A stretch of 64,000 bases of DNA, taken from assembly GCF_009817885.1 (NCBI RefSeq), contig NZ_CP041764.1:1674001-1738000 (forward strand), in the 5' to 3' direction. The first letter of the stretch is position 1, and each line of letters opens with the position of its first letter. A model generated the notes under the pieces. The model made no database searches. It saw nothing but the letters and a program-made list of their open reading frames with translations, and was not told where the DNA came from. Position numbers and translations under genes: made by a program. Source of the stretch: Serratia rhizosphaerae. GTDB lineage: Bacteria; Pseudomonadota; Gammaproteobacteria; Enterobacterales; Enterobacteriaceae. Below, one piece after another: positions 17,792 through 25,248 of the stretch.

Positions 17792-17820
17792 AAAAAGCCC
17801 CGCAACGAATTGCAGGGCTT
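17792..17820 (-). terminator. Terminator after rpmA
   Basis: On the minus strand AAGCCCTGCAA-TTCG-TTGCGGGGCTT followed by TTTTT (one G-T pair in the stem). The stable UUCG-type loop and its place 27 bases after the rpmA stop fit an operon attenuator with partial readthrough into yhbE-cgtA. Confidence 0.8.
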
Positions 17821-17846
17821 ACATCTATTTATTAAGGCTCGAAAAA

Positions 17847-18104
17847 TTATTCAGCTTCGATGCTGATGAATTTACGATTGCTCGGGCCTTTAACTTCGAA
17901 TTTGACTTTACCGTCTTTCAAAGCAAACAGAGTGTGGTCTTTGCCACAGCCTACGTTGGTGCCCGCGTGGAACTTGGTGCCACGTTGACGAACGATGATG
18001 CTGCCTGCCAGTACTGCTTCGCCGCCAAAGCGTTTTACGCCCAGACGTTTAGCTTCTGAATCGCGACCGTTACGAGTCGAGCCGCCAGCCTTTTTGTGTG
18101 CCAT
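17847..18104 (-). CDS. rpmA: Large ribosomal subunit protein bL27
   Basis: 85 residues beginning MAHKKAGGSTRNGRDSEAKR, the conserved flexible N-terminus that reaches the peptidyl transferase centre. It lies 17 bases after rplU, the universal L21-L27 pair. Confidence 0.99.
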   Translation of the reverse strand: MAHKKAGGSTRNGRDSEAKRLGVKRFGGEAVLAGSIIVRQRGTKFHAGTNVGCGKDHTLFALKDGKVKFEVKGPSNRKFISIEAE

Positions 18105-18121
18105 TAATCCGCTCTCCTAAC

Positions 18122-18433
18122 TTAAGCGCTGATGCCGGTGATTTTAACGTCAGTGAACCACTGACGGTGGCCCTGCTGCTTACGGTGGTGTTTACGACGA
18201 CGAAACTTAACGATTTTAATTTTCTCGCCACGACCGTGTGCAACGACTTCAGCTTTGATCTTGCCGCCATCGACGAAAGGAACGCCGATTTTGATATCTT
18301 CGCCATTAGCGATCATCAGAATCTGGTCAAACTCAACCGCTTCACCAGTTGCGATGTCCAGCTTTTCCAAGCGAACGGTCTGACCTTCGCTTACTCGGTG
18401 TTGTTTACCACCACTTTGGAAAACCGCGTACAT
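18122..18433 (-). CDS. rplU: Large ribosomal subunit protein bL21
   Basis: 103 residues, beginning MYAVFQSGGKQHRV and including the KFRRRKHHRKQQGHRQ basic loop that binds 23S rRNA. First gene of rplU-rpmA-yhbE-cgtA; divergent from ispB across 268 bases that must hold both promoters. Confidence 0.99.
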   Translation of the reverse strand: MYAVFQSGGKQHRVSEGQTVRLEKLDIATGEAVEFDQILMIANGEDIKIGVPFVDGGKIKAEVVAHGRGEKIKIVKFRRRKHHRKQQGHRQWFTDVKITGISA

Positions 18434-18701
18434 ATAAAACTCCGCTTTCCGCGTGCTCGATGATTAGTACAGAGCGCGCTATAAATATTCACAATAGGGC
18501 GCGAATTCTACGCAAAAATACAGCACATGACAAGAGCAGAATCTCGACTGAAGTAGAAAAAAGAAGAAAAAAAGCACAGTTTCTTTCGTGGCGTTTATCT
18601 AAGCCGTTTTTCAAGTACAATCATAGGCACAGTTACCGCCATGTACCGATGTGAGCAGCGTTCTCATCGCGGTGAAGAGAAACACAGCTGAAAACAATAC
18701 A

Positions 18702-19673
18702 ATGAACCTAGATCAAATTATTGAGTTAACCGCGCAAGATATGGCGGCAGTGAATGCAACAATTCTCGAACAGTTGAATTCCGAAGTCACGCTCATCAAT
18801 CAGCTTGGCTATTACATTATCAGCGGTGGCGGTAAACGCATCCGGCCGATGATCGCCGTCCTGGCTGCCCGGGCGCTGCAGTCGGAGGGTGACAAGCACA
18901 TTACCATCGCCGCGCTGATTGAGTTTATCCACACCGCGACCCTGCTGCATGACGATGTGGTTGATGAATCCGATATGCGCCGCGGCAAGGCGACCGCCAA
19001 CGCCGCGTTCGGCAACGCCGCCAGCGTGCTGGTCGGCGACTTCATTTATACCCGCGCCTTCCAGATGATGACCAGTCTGGAATCATTGCGCGTGCTGGCG
19101 CTGATGTCGGAAGCGGTCAACGTGATCGCCGAAGGTGAAGTGCTGCAGTTAATGAACGTCAACGATCCGGATATCAGTGAAGAGAGCTATATGCGGGTGA
19201 TCTACAGCAAGACGGCGCGTCTGTTTGAAGCGGCAGCGCAATCTTCCGCCATCTTGTCCGGCGCCACGCCGGAGCAGGAGCAGGCGCTGCAGGATTATGG
19301 CCGCTATCTCGGCACCGCTTTCCAACTGATTGACGATCTGCTGGATTACAGCGCCGACGGCAGCACGCTGGGCAAAAACACCGGCGATGACCTGAATGAA
19401 GGCAAACCTACGCTGCCGTTGCTGCACGCCATGCATAACGGCAGCCCGGAGCAGACGGCAATGATTCGCGGCGCCATTGAACAAGGCAACGGCCGTCATC
19501 TGCTGGAACCGGTGCTGGCGGCGATGGAACAGTGCGGCTCGCTGGTCTACACCCGCCAACGCGCGGAAGAGGAAGCCGACAAAGCCATCAGCGCGCTGGA
19601 AGCGCTGCCGCCGTCAGAATACCGCACCGCGCTGGAAGGACTGGCGCACCTGGCAGTGCAGCGCGAATTTTAA
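18702..19673 (+). CDS. ispB: Octaprenyl diphosphate synthase
   Basis: 323 residues, the same as E. coli. The two Asp-rich motifs are LLHDDVVDESD (Asp84, 85, 88) and LIDDLLDYSAD near 210; the GGGKRIRP signature is at 42-49. It makes the C40 side chain of ubiquinone and menaquinone. The ATG at 18702 matches the family start; an in-frame codon 17 codons upstream is not supported. Confidence 0.97.
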   Translation: MNLDQIIELTAQDMAAVNATILEQLNSEVTLINQLGYYIISGGGKRIRPMIAVLAARALQSEGDKHITIAALIEFIHTATLLHDDVVDESDMRRGKATANAAFGNAASVLVGDFIYTRAFQMMTSLESLRVLALMSEAVNVIAEGEVLQLMNVNDPDISEESYMRVIYSKTARLFEAAAQSSAILSGATPEQEQALQDYGRYLGTAFQLIDDLLDYSADGSTLGKNTGDDLNEGKPTLPLLHAMHNGSPEQTAMIRGAIEQGNGRHLLEPVLAAMEQCGSLVYTRQRAEEEADKAISALEALPPSEYRTALEGLAHLAVQREF

Positions 19674-19713
19674 GAAATTATTTCTTAATCTTTTCCGGGC
19701 GCTTTACCGGCGC

Positions 19714-20076
19714 TTATCGTTGACGACCTTCGGCGATAAGCGCCAGCAGTCCGCCAATGCCCTCACGCAGCAAAAACGCCAGTATCCGCTCCCTTTCGTC
19801 GTCCGACATATGGTGAAAATAGGCGTTCCATACCGCCAGCGGATCCTGTCTTTCAGCAGTATAGCCTGCAGAGTCCTCCTTCAACATCAAAGCATTGCGC
19901 ACACCTGGCGGCAGGCTGTCGATATGGTATTCCACCGCTTTGCCCTGTATGCCTTTCCGACGCTGACTCACCCATTTTTCCCGACGCGCCATCTGGTTAA
20001 TTCCCTGTGGCGAGGAAGGCAACCCCGCAATGCCAGTCAATTCCTTGGCAGAAAACCACTCACTTTTCATAGCCAT
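19714..20076 (-). CDS. Mu repressor-like (Mu-type HTH) DNA-binding protein
   Basis: 120 residues. The N-terminal half (EWFSAKELTGIAGLPSSPQG ... GIQGKAVEYHIDSLP) has the pattern of the Mu-type HTH found in phage Mu c repressor and MuA, including the GKAVEY stretch. The C-terminal part (DDERERILAFLLREGIGGLL) resembles the Mu c repressor region before its GGLLAL motif. This is judged from remembered family sequences. It is convergent with ispB and divergent from the Ner-like sfsB across 171 bases rich in palindromes, the layout of the Mu c/ner switch. ATG at 20076, or at 20070. Likely a regulator; target unknown. No phage genes are nearby. Confidence 0.75.
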   Translation of the reverse strand: MAMKSEWFSAKELTGIAGLPSSPQGINQMARREKWVSQRRKGIQGKAVEYHIDSLPPGVRNALMLKEDSAGYTAERQDPLAVWNAYFHHMSDDERERILAFLLREGIGGLLALIAEGRQR

Positions 20077-20098
20077 CGTCTCTGAAGATTATGCATCA

Positions 20099-20142
20099 CC
20101 ATTATTTTTGGAAAACAAAGGTTGTTTTTAGAAAAATAATGG
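20099..20142. repeat. 44-bp interrupted palindrome in divergent promoter region
   Basis: Outer arms CCATTATTTTT (20099-20109) and AAAAATAATGG (20132-20142) are perfect inverted repeats. Inside them AAAACAA (20112-20118) faces TTGTTTT (20122-20128). It lies just upstream of the Mu-repressor-like gene; a likely operator or cruciform, since no U tract follows. Confidence 0.7.
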
Positions 20143-20191
20143 TATTCTTGTTTCCGTATAACCGATTCGTGTTGTACAAACGATTAATACG

Positions 20192-20215
20192 AACGCGTTA
20201 GTTATACCACTAACG
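20192..20215. promoter_or_regulatory. Candidate operator upstream of sfsB
   Basis: Two overlapping palindromes: AACGCGTT (20192-20199) and CGTTAGT-TATACC-ACTAACG (20196-20215). They sit 33-56 bases before the sfsB ATG, with a further TTGTACAA palindrome at about 20172-20179. The spacing fits repressor binding over the sfsB promoter; the binding protein is unknown. Confidence 0.5.
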
Positions 20216-20247
20216 TCACTTTGGCTAATCAAAAAAGGAAGATCAAC

Positions 20248-20508
20248 ATGAATTCAAGGAGTGAAGATTGGCATCCTGCCGATGTCATTGCAGCACTACG
20301 TAAGAAGGGTACGACACTGGCAGCAGTATCGCGCAGCGCCGGACTCAGTTCCTCAACCCTGGCGAACGCCCTGTCCCGCCCCTGGCCGAAAGGCGAGTGG
20401 CTGATCGCCGAGGCGCTGAACGTTCACCCTTCGGAGATCTGGCCAAGTCGCTATTTTGATCCCGAAACCCGGCGTTTGCTGGACCGCAAGAGTCGGATAA
20501 AATCCTGA
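20248..20508 (+). CDS. sfsB: Ner-like DNA-binding transcriptional regulator SfsB (Nlp)
   Basis: 86 residues. Matches E. coli SfsB/Nlp through DWHPADVIAALRKKGT, SSSTLANALSRPWPKGE and IWPSRYFDP. These are features of the Ner family of small lambda-type HTH proteins from transposable phages. The ATG at 20248 has AAGGAAG upstream; a TTG at 20221 is less likely. In E. coli it follows ispB and is followed by murA; here mdh comes next, so the right side is a synteny breakpoint. Confidence 0.9.
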   Translation: MNSRSEDWHPADVIAALRKKGTTLAAVSRSAGLSSSTLANALSRPWPKGEWLIAEALNVHPSEIWPSRYFDPETRRLLDRKSRIKS

Positions 20509-20518
20509 CGTCAGGGCA

Positions 20519-20550
20519 TAAAAAAACCGCCGGGAACACGCCGGCGGCCT
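20519..20550. terminator. Terminator between sfsB and mdh
   Basis: CCGCCGG-loop-CCGGCGG with a run of seven A on the left, so the minus-strand copy (mdh) ends in TTTTTTT. It can also slow plus-strand sfsB transcripts. Confidence 0.85.
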
Positions 20551-20572
20551 TTGTATCACGCGGTGGGGTCAA

Positions 20573-21511
20573 TCAGTTGTTGATAAACGTCTCGCCCAGC
20601 TCGATATCTTTATGCAGAACGTCCAGCATATCGCTCAGCGCTTTTTGCTCAAAGGCGCTTAGCGTACCGATGTCTTTACGTTCTTCAACGCCGTTTTTAC
20701 CCAGCAGCAGCGGCTGTGCGAAGAAGCGGGCGTATTTGCCATCGCCTTCCACATAGGCGCATTCGACAATGCCCTGCTCACCCTGCAGCGCACGCACCAG
20801 AGACAGACCAAAGCGTGCCGCCGCCTGGCCCATGGACAGCGTAGCCGATCCGCCGCCGGCTTTGGCTTCAACCACTTCAGTACCCGCGTTCTGAATACGC
20901 TTGGTCAGGTCGGCCACTTCCTGATCGGTAAAGCTCACGCCCGGAATCTGAGACAGCAGAGGCAGAATGGTTACGCCAGAGTGGCCGCCGATGACCGGCA
21001 CGTTCAGCTCTTCCGGCTTTTTGCCTTTCAGCTCAGCCACGAAGGTGTTGGAACGGATAATATCCAGCGAAGTCACGCCGAACAGTTTGTTTTTGTCGTA
21101 CACGCCCGCTTTCTTCAACACTTCCGCCGCAATGGCGACGGTGGTGTTCACCGGGTTGGTGATAATACCGATGCATGCTTTCGGGCAGGTTTTCGCCACT
21201 TGTTCAATCAGGTTACGCACGATGCCGGCGTTAACGTTGAACAGATCGGAACGATCCATGCCCGGCTTGCGTGCTACGCCAGCGGAAATCAGCACCACAT
21301 CGGCGCCCTGCAGCGCCGGCGTGGCGTCTTCGCCGCCGAAGCCTTTGATGGTAACGGCGGTCGGGATGTGGCTTAAGTCAACGGCAACGCCTGGCGTAAC
21401 GGGGGCAATGTCGTAGAGGGAGAGTTCAGAACCTGCAGGTAGCTGGGTCTTGAGTAAAAGGGCAAGGGCCTGGCCAATACCGCCAGCTGCGCCGAGAACT
21501 GCAACTTTCAT
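20573..21511 (-). CDS. mdh: Malate dehydrogenase (NAD)
   Basis: 312 residues, the same as E. coli. N-terminal NAD loop GAAGGIGQALALLL, substrate arginines in VARKPGMDRSDLF, and the catalytic His in IGGHSGVTILP. It oxidises malate to oxaloacetate in the TCA cycle. Divergent from argR across 465 bases, the conserved mdh-argR arrangement. Confidence 0.98.
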   Translation of the reverse strand: MKVAVLGAAGGIGQALALLLKTQLPAGSELSLYDIAPVTPGVAVDLSHIPTAVTIKGFGGEDATPALQGADVVLISAGVARKPGMDRSDLFNVNAGIVRNLIEQVAKTCPKACIGIITNPVNTTVAIAAEVLKKAGVYDKNKLFGVTSLDIIRSNTFVAELKGKKPEELNVPVIGGHSGVTILPLLSQIPGVSFTDQEVADLTKRIQNAGTEVVEAKAGGGSATLSMGQAAARFGLSLVRALQGEQGIVECAYVEGDGKYARFFAQPLLLGKNGVEERKDIGTLSAFEQKALSDMLDVLHKDIELGETFINN

Positions 21512-21976
21512 CCTATACTCCTTGTATTATCTTAAATATAAAAGCGCCGTGAATTCTGGGTTACGGAACTTATGTTATCGCGCCTTAAAAACAATCACTT
21601 AAGCATTGGATTGAGAACTGACGCAATAAAATAACCGTGATCGCGGACATTTTAGATTAAATAACTGGTGCATGAAGGGCATAGCGCACAGTAATCGAAA
21701 ATTGTGCGAAGTTATTCACGCGCAAGTTAACCGGCCGTTACATTACACCCTTACGCAACATCAGAACAACATCATTTTAATAACATTTTATTCACCATTC
21801 TCCGCCGATGAATCCTGTGAGAAAGGGCATATTCATGACACTCGTATTTTGCTAAAATAACGCCCTTTCCCCGTCGTTCCGGCCGTTTTTTGCTGGTCGA
21901 CCCCCTGGTTTTATTGCATAAAAATTCATCTATATGCATAATAATGACATCTATTGGCAACATTCCACGGTGCAAA
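21512..21976. promoter_or_regulatory. mdh/argR divergent intergenic region
   Basis: 465 bases, AT-rich toward argR. The argR-proximal part holds the ARG boxes annotated separately. The mdh-proximal half contains no recognisable RNA, repeat or credible ORF; both promoters must lie here. Confidence 0.6.
21912..21950 (+). promoter_or_regulatory. Tandem ARG boxes (ArgR autoregulation)
   Basis: Two AT-rich imperfect palindromes, TTGCATAAAAATTCAT (21914-21929) and TATGCATAATAATGACAT (21933-21950), resemble the 18-bp ARG box and lie a few bases apart, about 30-60 bases before the argR start. E. coli argR is autorepressed through two such boxes. Confidence 0.65.
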
Positions 21977-22447
21977 ATGCGTAATCCCGCAAAGCAGGAA
22001 GATCTGATCAAAGCGTTCAAGGCGTTATTGAAGGAAGAAAAATTCAGTTCGCAAGGCGAGATCGTTTTGGCGCTGCAAGAAGAAGGCTTCGAAAACATTA
22101 ACCAATCCAAAGTATCACGCATGCTGACCAAGTTCGGCGCGGTACGCACGCGTAATGCCAAAATGGAGATGGTGTACTGCCTTCCCGCCGAACTGGGGGT
22201 GCCCACCACCACCAGCCCGCTGAAGAATCTGGTGCTCGACGTTGACCACAACGATGCCGTGGTGGTCATCCACACCAGCCCTGGCGCAGCACAGCTGATC
22301 GCCCGCCTGCTCGACTCTCTGGGCAAATCAGAAGGCATCCTCGGCACCATCGCCGGTGATGACACCATCTTCGTTACGCCGGCCAGCGCCTTCACCGCCC
22401 GCCAGCTGTATGAAGCCATTCTGGCGCTGTTCGAACAGGAACTGTAA
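21977..22447 (+). CDS. argR: Arginine repressor ArgR
   Basis: 156 residues, the same as E. coli. N-terminal winged helix (MRNPAKQEDLIKAFKALL; NQSKVSRMLTKFGAV) and C-terminal arginine-binding hexamerisation domain (HTSPGAAQLIARLLD; TIAGDDTIFV). It represses arginine biosynthesis genes and is the accessory factor in XerCD recombination at cer. The ATG at 21977 fits the family; the upstream in-frame start would cover the ARG boxes. Confidence 0.98.
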   Translation: MRNPAKQEDLIKAFKALLKEEKFSSQGEIVLALQEEGFENINQSKVSRMLTKFGAVRTRNAKMEMVYCLPAELGVPTTTSPLKNLVLDVDHNDAVVVIHTSPGAAQLIARLLDSLGKSEGILGTIAGDDTIFVTPASAFTARQLYEAILALFEQEL

Positions 22448-22851
22448 TTATCACTTCCCGGTAATACGCGGTCTGCGGCCGCGTATTACGCATGCCTCCT
22501 AACCTCCCCGGCTATTGCATACTTTTTCGCTGTCACGCCAATAACGACGATCGCTCCGGCAACGTCATCATTCGCCACATTTCATCACTGCATTTTTCCA
22601 CAGATGACCGATTCCGCACTTTTCGACAAAGTCACTCACTTGCTTGATATTACAGAAAATTAACATCAAAAGACCATTTTATAATCACTTTTTATTCCTG
22701 TGGGTTATAAGAAATGGTAAGCATAATGATAAAGTTTCATAGGGAACTGTTAGCAAACTATTAATTTTTCGGGTTACTAGCTGTATACTCATTTCCGTGA
22801 CATGAATCACAGTTCACAGGAACTGATAAAAGAATTCTACGAGGTCAAATC
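22448..22851 (+). promoter_or_regulatory. 404-bp region between argR and the first yhcN-like gene
   Basis: No credible gene. AT-rich over its last 250 bases. A TATACT at 22784-22789 could be the -10 for the downstream small gene; no good -35 is seen. The small secreted YhcN-family genes are usually stress-induced, so activator sites may lie here, but none is recognisable by eye. Confidence 0.35.
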
Positions 22852-23115
22852 ATGAAAGTTAAAACTACTGTTGTGACTCTTGGCGTGCTGTCTATGCTTT
22901 CGTTCGGTGCTTTTGCAGCACAATCCGTTAACACGGAGCAGGCAGCAAAACTGCAGCCGGCAGGCACCATTACCGTCAGCGGCGTTGCCGCAGCGCCTTC
23001 CGATATCCGTCAGGCGCTGTCTGATAAAGCCGATGCCAAAGGCGCCACCGCTTTTCGCGTGATTGAAGCGCGTAATGAAGGCAACTTCCACGCCACGGCA
23101 GAAATCTACAAATAA
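22852..23115 (+). CDS. YhcN/DUF1471 family periplasmic protein (copy 1)
   Basis: 87 residues: signal peptide cleaved near AFA-AQS (22), then one DUF1471 domain (KLQPAGTITVSGVAAAPSDI ... FRVIEARNEGNFHATAEIYK). The family (BhsA, McbA, YhcN) comprises small stress-response envelope proteins affecting biofilm and tolerance to peroxide, acid or metals. Downstream of argR, the yhcN position in E. coli. Good GAGG site before the ATG. Confidence 0.9.
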   Translation: MKVKTTVVTLGVLSMLSFGAFAAQSVNTEQAAKLQPAGTITVSGVAAAPSDIRQALSDKADAKGATAFRVIEARNEGNFHATAEIYK

Positions 23116-23242
23116 GTACTCAAGAACGCTCCGATAACGGACGAATAAATCTCTGGCAACGCTATACCCATAACGGTCTTCAAGAATAAAAAAACAACCC
23201 GTCCTTCCAGGCCGTTACCGATTAGCATCAAGGACTACCATC

Positions 23243-23506
23243 ATGAACATGAAATTTTCGATTGCAGCGATGGCGCTGCTGTCAGCCGTCTCTTTTGGCG
23301 CTTCAGCCGCCACGCTGGTGAGCAATGAACAGGCCAGCACCCTGCAGTCTGTCGGCACCGTGACCGCCAGCGGCGTCGCCGGTTCACCGTCAGACGTTCG
23401 CCAGGCGCTGTCCGATAAGGCCGACCAACAGGGCGCCAAAGCCTACCGCATTATTGAAGCCCGTGAGAACGGCAACTGGCACGCCACGGCCGAAATCTAT
23501 AAATAA
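23243..23506 (+). CDS. YhcN/DUF1471 family periplasmic protein (copy 2)
   Basis: 87 residues, a tandem paralogue of the preceding gene: signal peptide ending near ASA-ATL, then the same domain with nearly identical blocks (PSDVRQALSDKAD; NWHATAEIYK). The gap between the copies is 127 bases. Close similarity and direct tandem placement indicate local duplication. Both copies keep intact frames and start signals. Confidence 0.9.
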   Translation: MNMKFSIAAMALLSAVSFGASAATLVSNEQASTLQSVGTVTASGVAGSPSDVRQALSDKADQQGAKAYRIIEARENGNWHATAEIYK

Positions 23507-23623
23507 CCATTCAGGGACGTGTTGACTGAGCTGATTATCCTCGTCAATGCCACTGCCGAGTTCTGACGTTAACGCGAATTCTCTGAAGAACCCCTCGTCG
23601 TCCTATCCGACGAAACCCCATTG

Positions 23624-23647
23624 CCCCCGCTCGCGGGGGCTTTTTTA
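23624..23647 (+). terminator. Terminator after the yhcN-like pair
   Basis: GCCCCCG-CT-CGCGGGGGC followed by TTTTTT on the plus strand, 117 bases after the second paralogue stop. Confidence 0.85.
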
Positions 23648-23656
23648 TGGGCAAGA

Positions 23657-23680
23657 AAAAAGCCGCAAAGCGGCTTTTTA
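23657..23680. terminator. Terminator after mpl (bidirectional hairpin)
   Basis: AAAAAAGCCGC-AAA-GCGGCTTTTT. On the minus strand it lies 36 bases past the mpl stop with a T run; it is symmetrical, so it also backs up the plus-strand terminator. Confidence 0.85.
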
Positions 23681-23715
23681 TCATCAGCATATAACGCCGG
23701 CATCGACCTGTAGGT

Positions 23716-25080
23716 TTACTTTGTCCGCTGCGCCAGCGCCGCCAGCAGTTTATCGTGAATACCGCCGAAACCGCCGTTACTCATCACCAGAACGTGATCG
23801 CCCGGCTGGGCGGTTTTCACCACCATCTCCACCAGTGCATCCACGTCGGCGCTCCAGTGGGCCGGCTGTACGCAGGCCTCCGCCACTTCCGCCACCTGCC
23901 ACGGATTATGATTCGGCTGATACAGGAACACTTCATCGGCGCGGCCAAGGGCAGGAGCCAGATCGTTTTTACTGATGCCCATCTTCATGGTGTTGGAGCG
24001 CGGTTCCAGCACCGCCAGAATACGCGCGGTACCACCAACCTTGCCTCGCAGCGCCGCCAGGGTGGCCAGAATCGCCGTCGGGTGGTGGGCAAAATCATCA
24101 TAGACCGTCACACCGTTGGCTTCGCCGCGCAGTTCCAGACGGCGGCGGGCATTGATAAAGTCGCCCAGCGCACGGCAGGCATCGGCCGGCGCGACGCCGA
24201 CATGGCGGGTCGCCGCAATCGCCATCAGGCCATTGTGCATATTGTGTTCCCCCACCAGCGACCAGTTGACCTCGCCCACTTTCTCGCCGTTCAGCCAGAC
24301 GGCGTAATGGCTGGCGTCGGTGGTCAGCTTCTCGGCGCGCCAGGTTCCCTCTTCGCCCGCCAGTTCCTGCTCACTCCAGCAGCCCATTGCCATCACCTGT
24401 TTCAGGTTGGCGTCATTGTCCGGCAGAATAATTTTGCCCTGGCCCGGCACGATGCGCACCAGATGGTGGAACTGTTTCTGGATGGCCTTCAGGTCGTCGA
24501 AAATATCCGCGTGGTCAAACTCCAGATTGTTCATGACCAACGTACGCGGGCTGTAATGCACAAACTTGGAACGCTTGTCGAAGAAGGCGCTGTCGTACTC
24601 ATCGGCCTCAATCACAAAGAACGGGCTGCCGCCCAGGCGCGCGGAAACGTCAAAGTTGCCGGGTACGCCGCCGATCACAAAGCCGGGCTGATAACCACAG
24701 GCTTCCAGGATCCAGGCCGCCATACCGGCGGTGGTGGTTTTACCGTGGGTGCCGGCCACCGCCAGCACCCAACGATCGCGCAGCACATAGTCGTGCAGCC
24801 ACTGCGGGCCGGATACATAGGGAATACTCTGCTCCAGCACCGCCTCAACGCACGGGTTGCCGCGCGTCATGGCGTTGCCGATGATCACCAGATCCGGCGC
24901 GGGATCCAGCTGTGCCGGATCGTACCCCTGGATCAGCGCGATCCCCTGTTTTTCCAACAGCGTGCTCATCGGTGGATAGACGTTAGCGTCAGACCCCGTG
25001 ACCTCATGTCCAAGCGAGCGGGCCAGTACCGCCAGTCCGCCCATAAAGGTGCCACAGATGCCAAGAATGTGAATGCGCAT
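23716..25080 (-). CDS. mpl: UDP-MurNAc:L-Ala-gamma-D-Glu-meso-DAP ligase
   Basis: 454 residues. Mur ligase fold: N-terminal MRIHILGICGTFMGGLAVLA, P-loop VAGTHGKTTTAGM near residue 110, central YDDFAHHPTAI, C-terminal domain with EPRSNTMKMG. It recycles the murein tripeptide by attaching it directly to UDP-MurNAc. The ATG at 25080 is the family start. Divergent from fbp, the E. coli fbp-mpl pair. Confidence 0.97.
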   Translation of the reverse strand: MRIHILGICGTFMGGLAVLARSLGHEVTGSDANVYPPMSTLLEKQGIALIQGYDPAQLDPAPDLVIIGNAMTRGNPCVEAVLEQSIPYVSGPQWLHDYVLRDRWVLAVAGTHGKTTTAGMAAWILEACGYQPGFVIGGVPGNFDVSARLGGSPFFVIEADEYDSAFFDKRSKFVHYSPRTLVMNNLEFDHADIFDDLKAIQKQFHHLVRIVPGQGKIILPDNDANLKQVMAMGCWSEQELAGEEGTWRAEKLTTDASHYAVWLNGEKVGEVNWSLVGEHNMHNGLMAIAATRHVGVAPADACRALGDFINARRRLELRGEANGVTVYDDFAHHPTAILATLAALRGKVGGTARILAVLEPRSNTMKMGISKNDLAPALGRADEVFLYQPNHNPWQVAEVAEACVQPAHWSADVDALVEMVVKTAQPGDHVLVMSNGGFGGIHDKLLAALAQRTK

Positions 25081-25248
25081 AGGTTTCTCATTTGAGTACG
25101 TCGAATGTGCGCTTATTCTAACGCTCAGAATCGTCCAGAAGAAATGGATTTGCCTATGAATAGCGCGACGCTTTGGGCTACACTGCTGGCACAAACGTTG
25201 GCGGTTTGTTAAAAACTGCTATCCATCCGTAGATTCAGGGATTGTGTC

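Noticed and set aside
23755..25095. 446-codon plus-strand open frame antisense to mpl
   Set aside because: Lies inside mpl, with biased composition and no domain.
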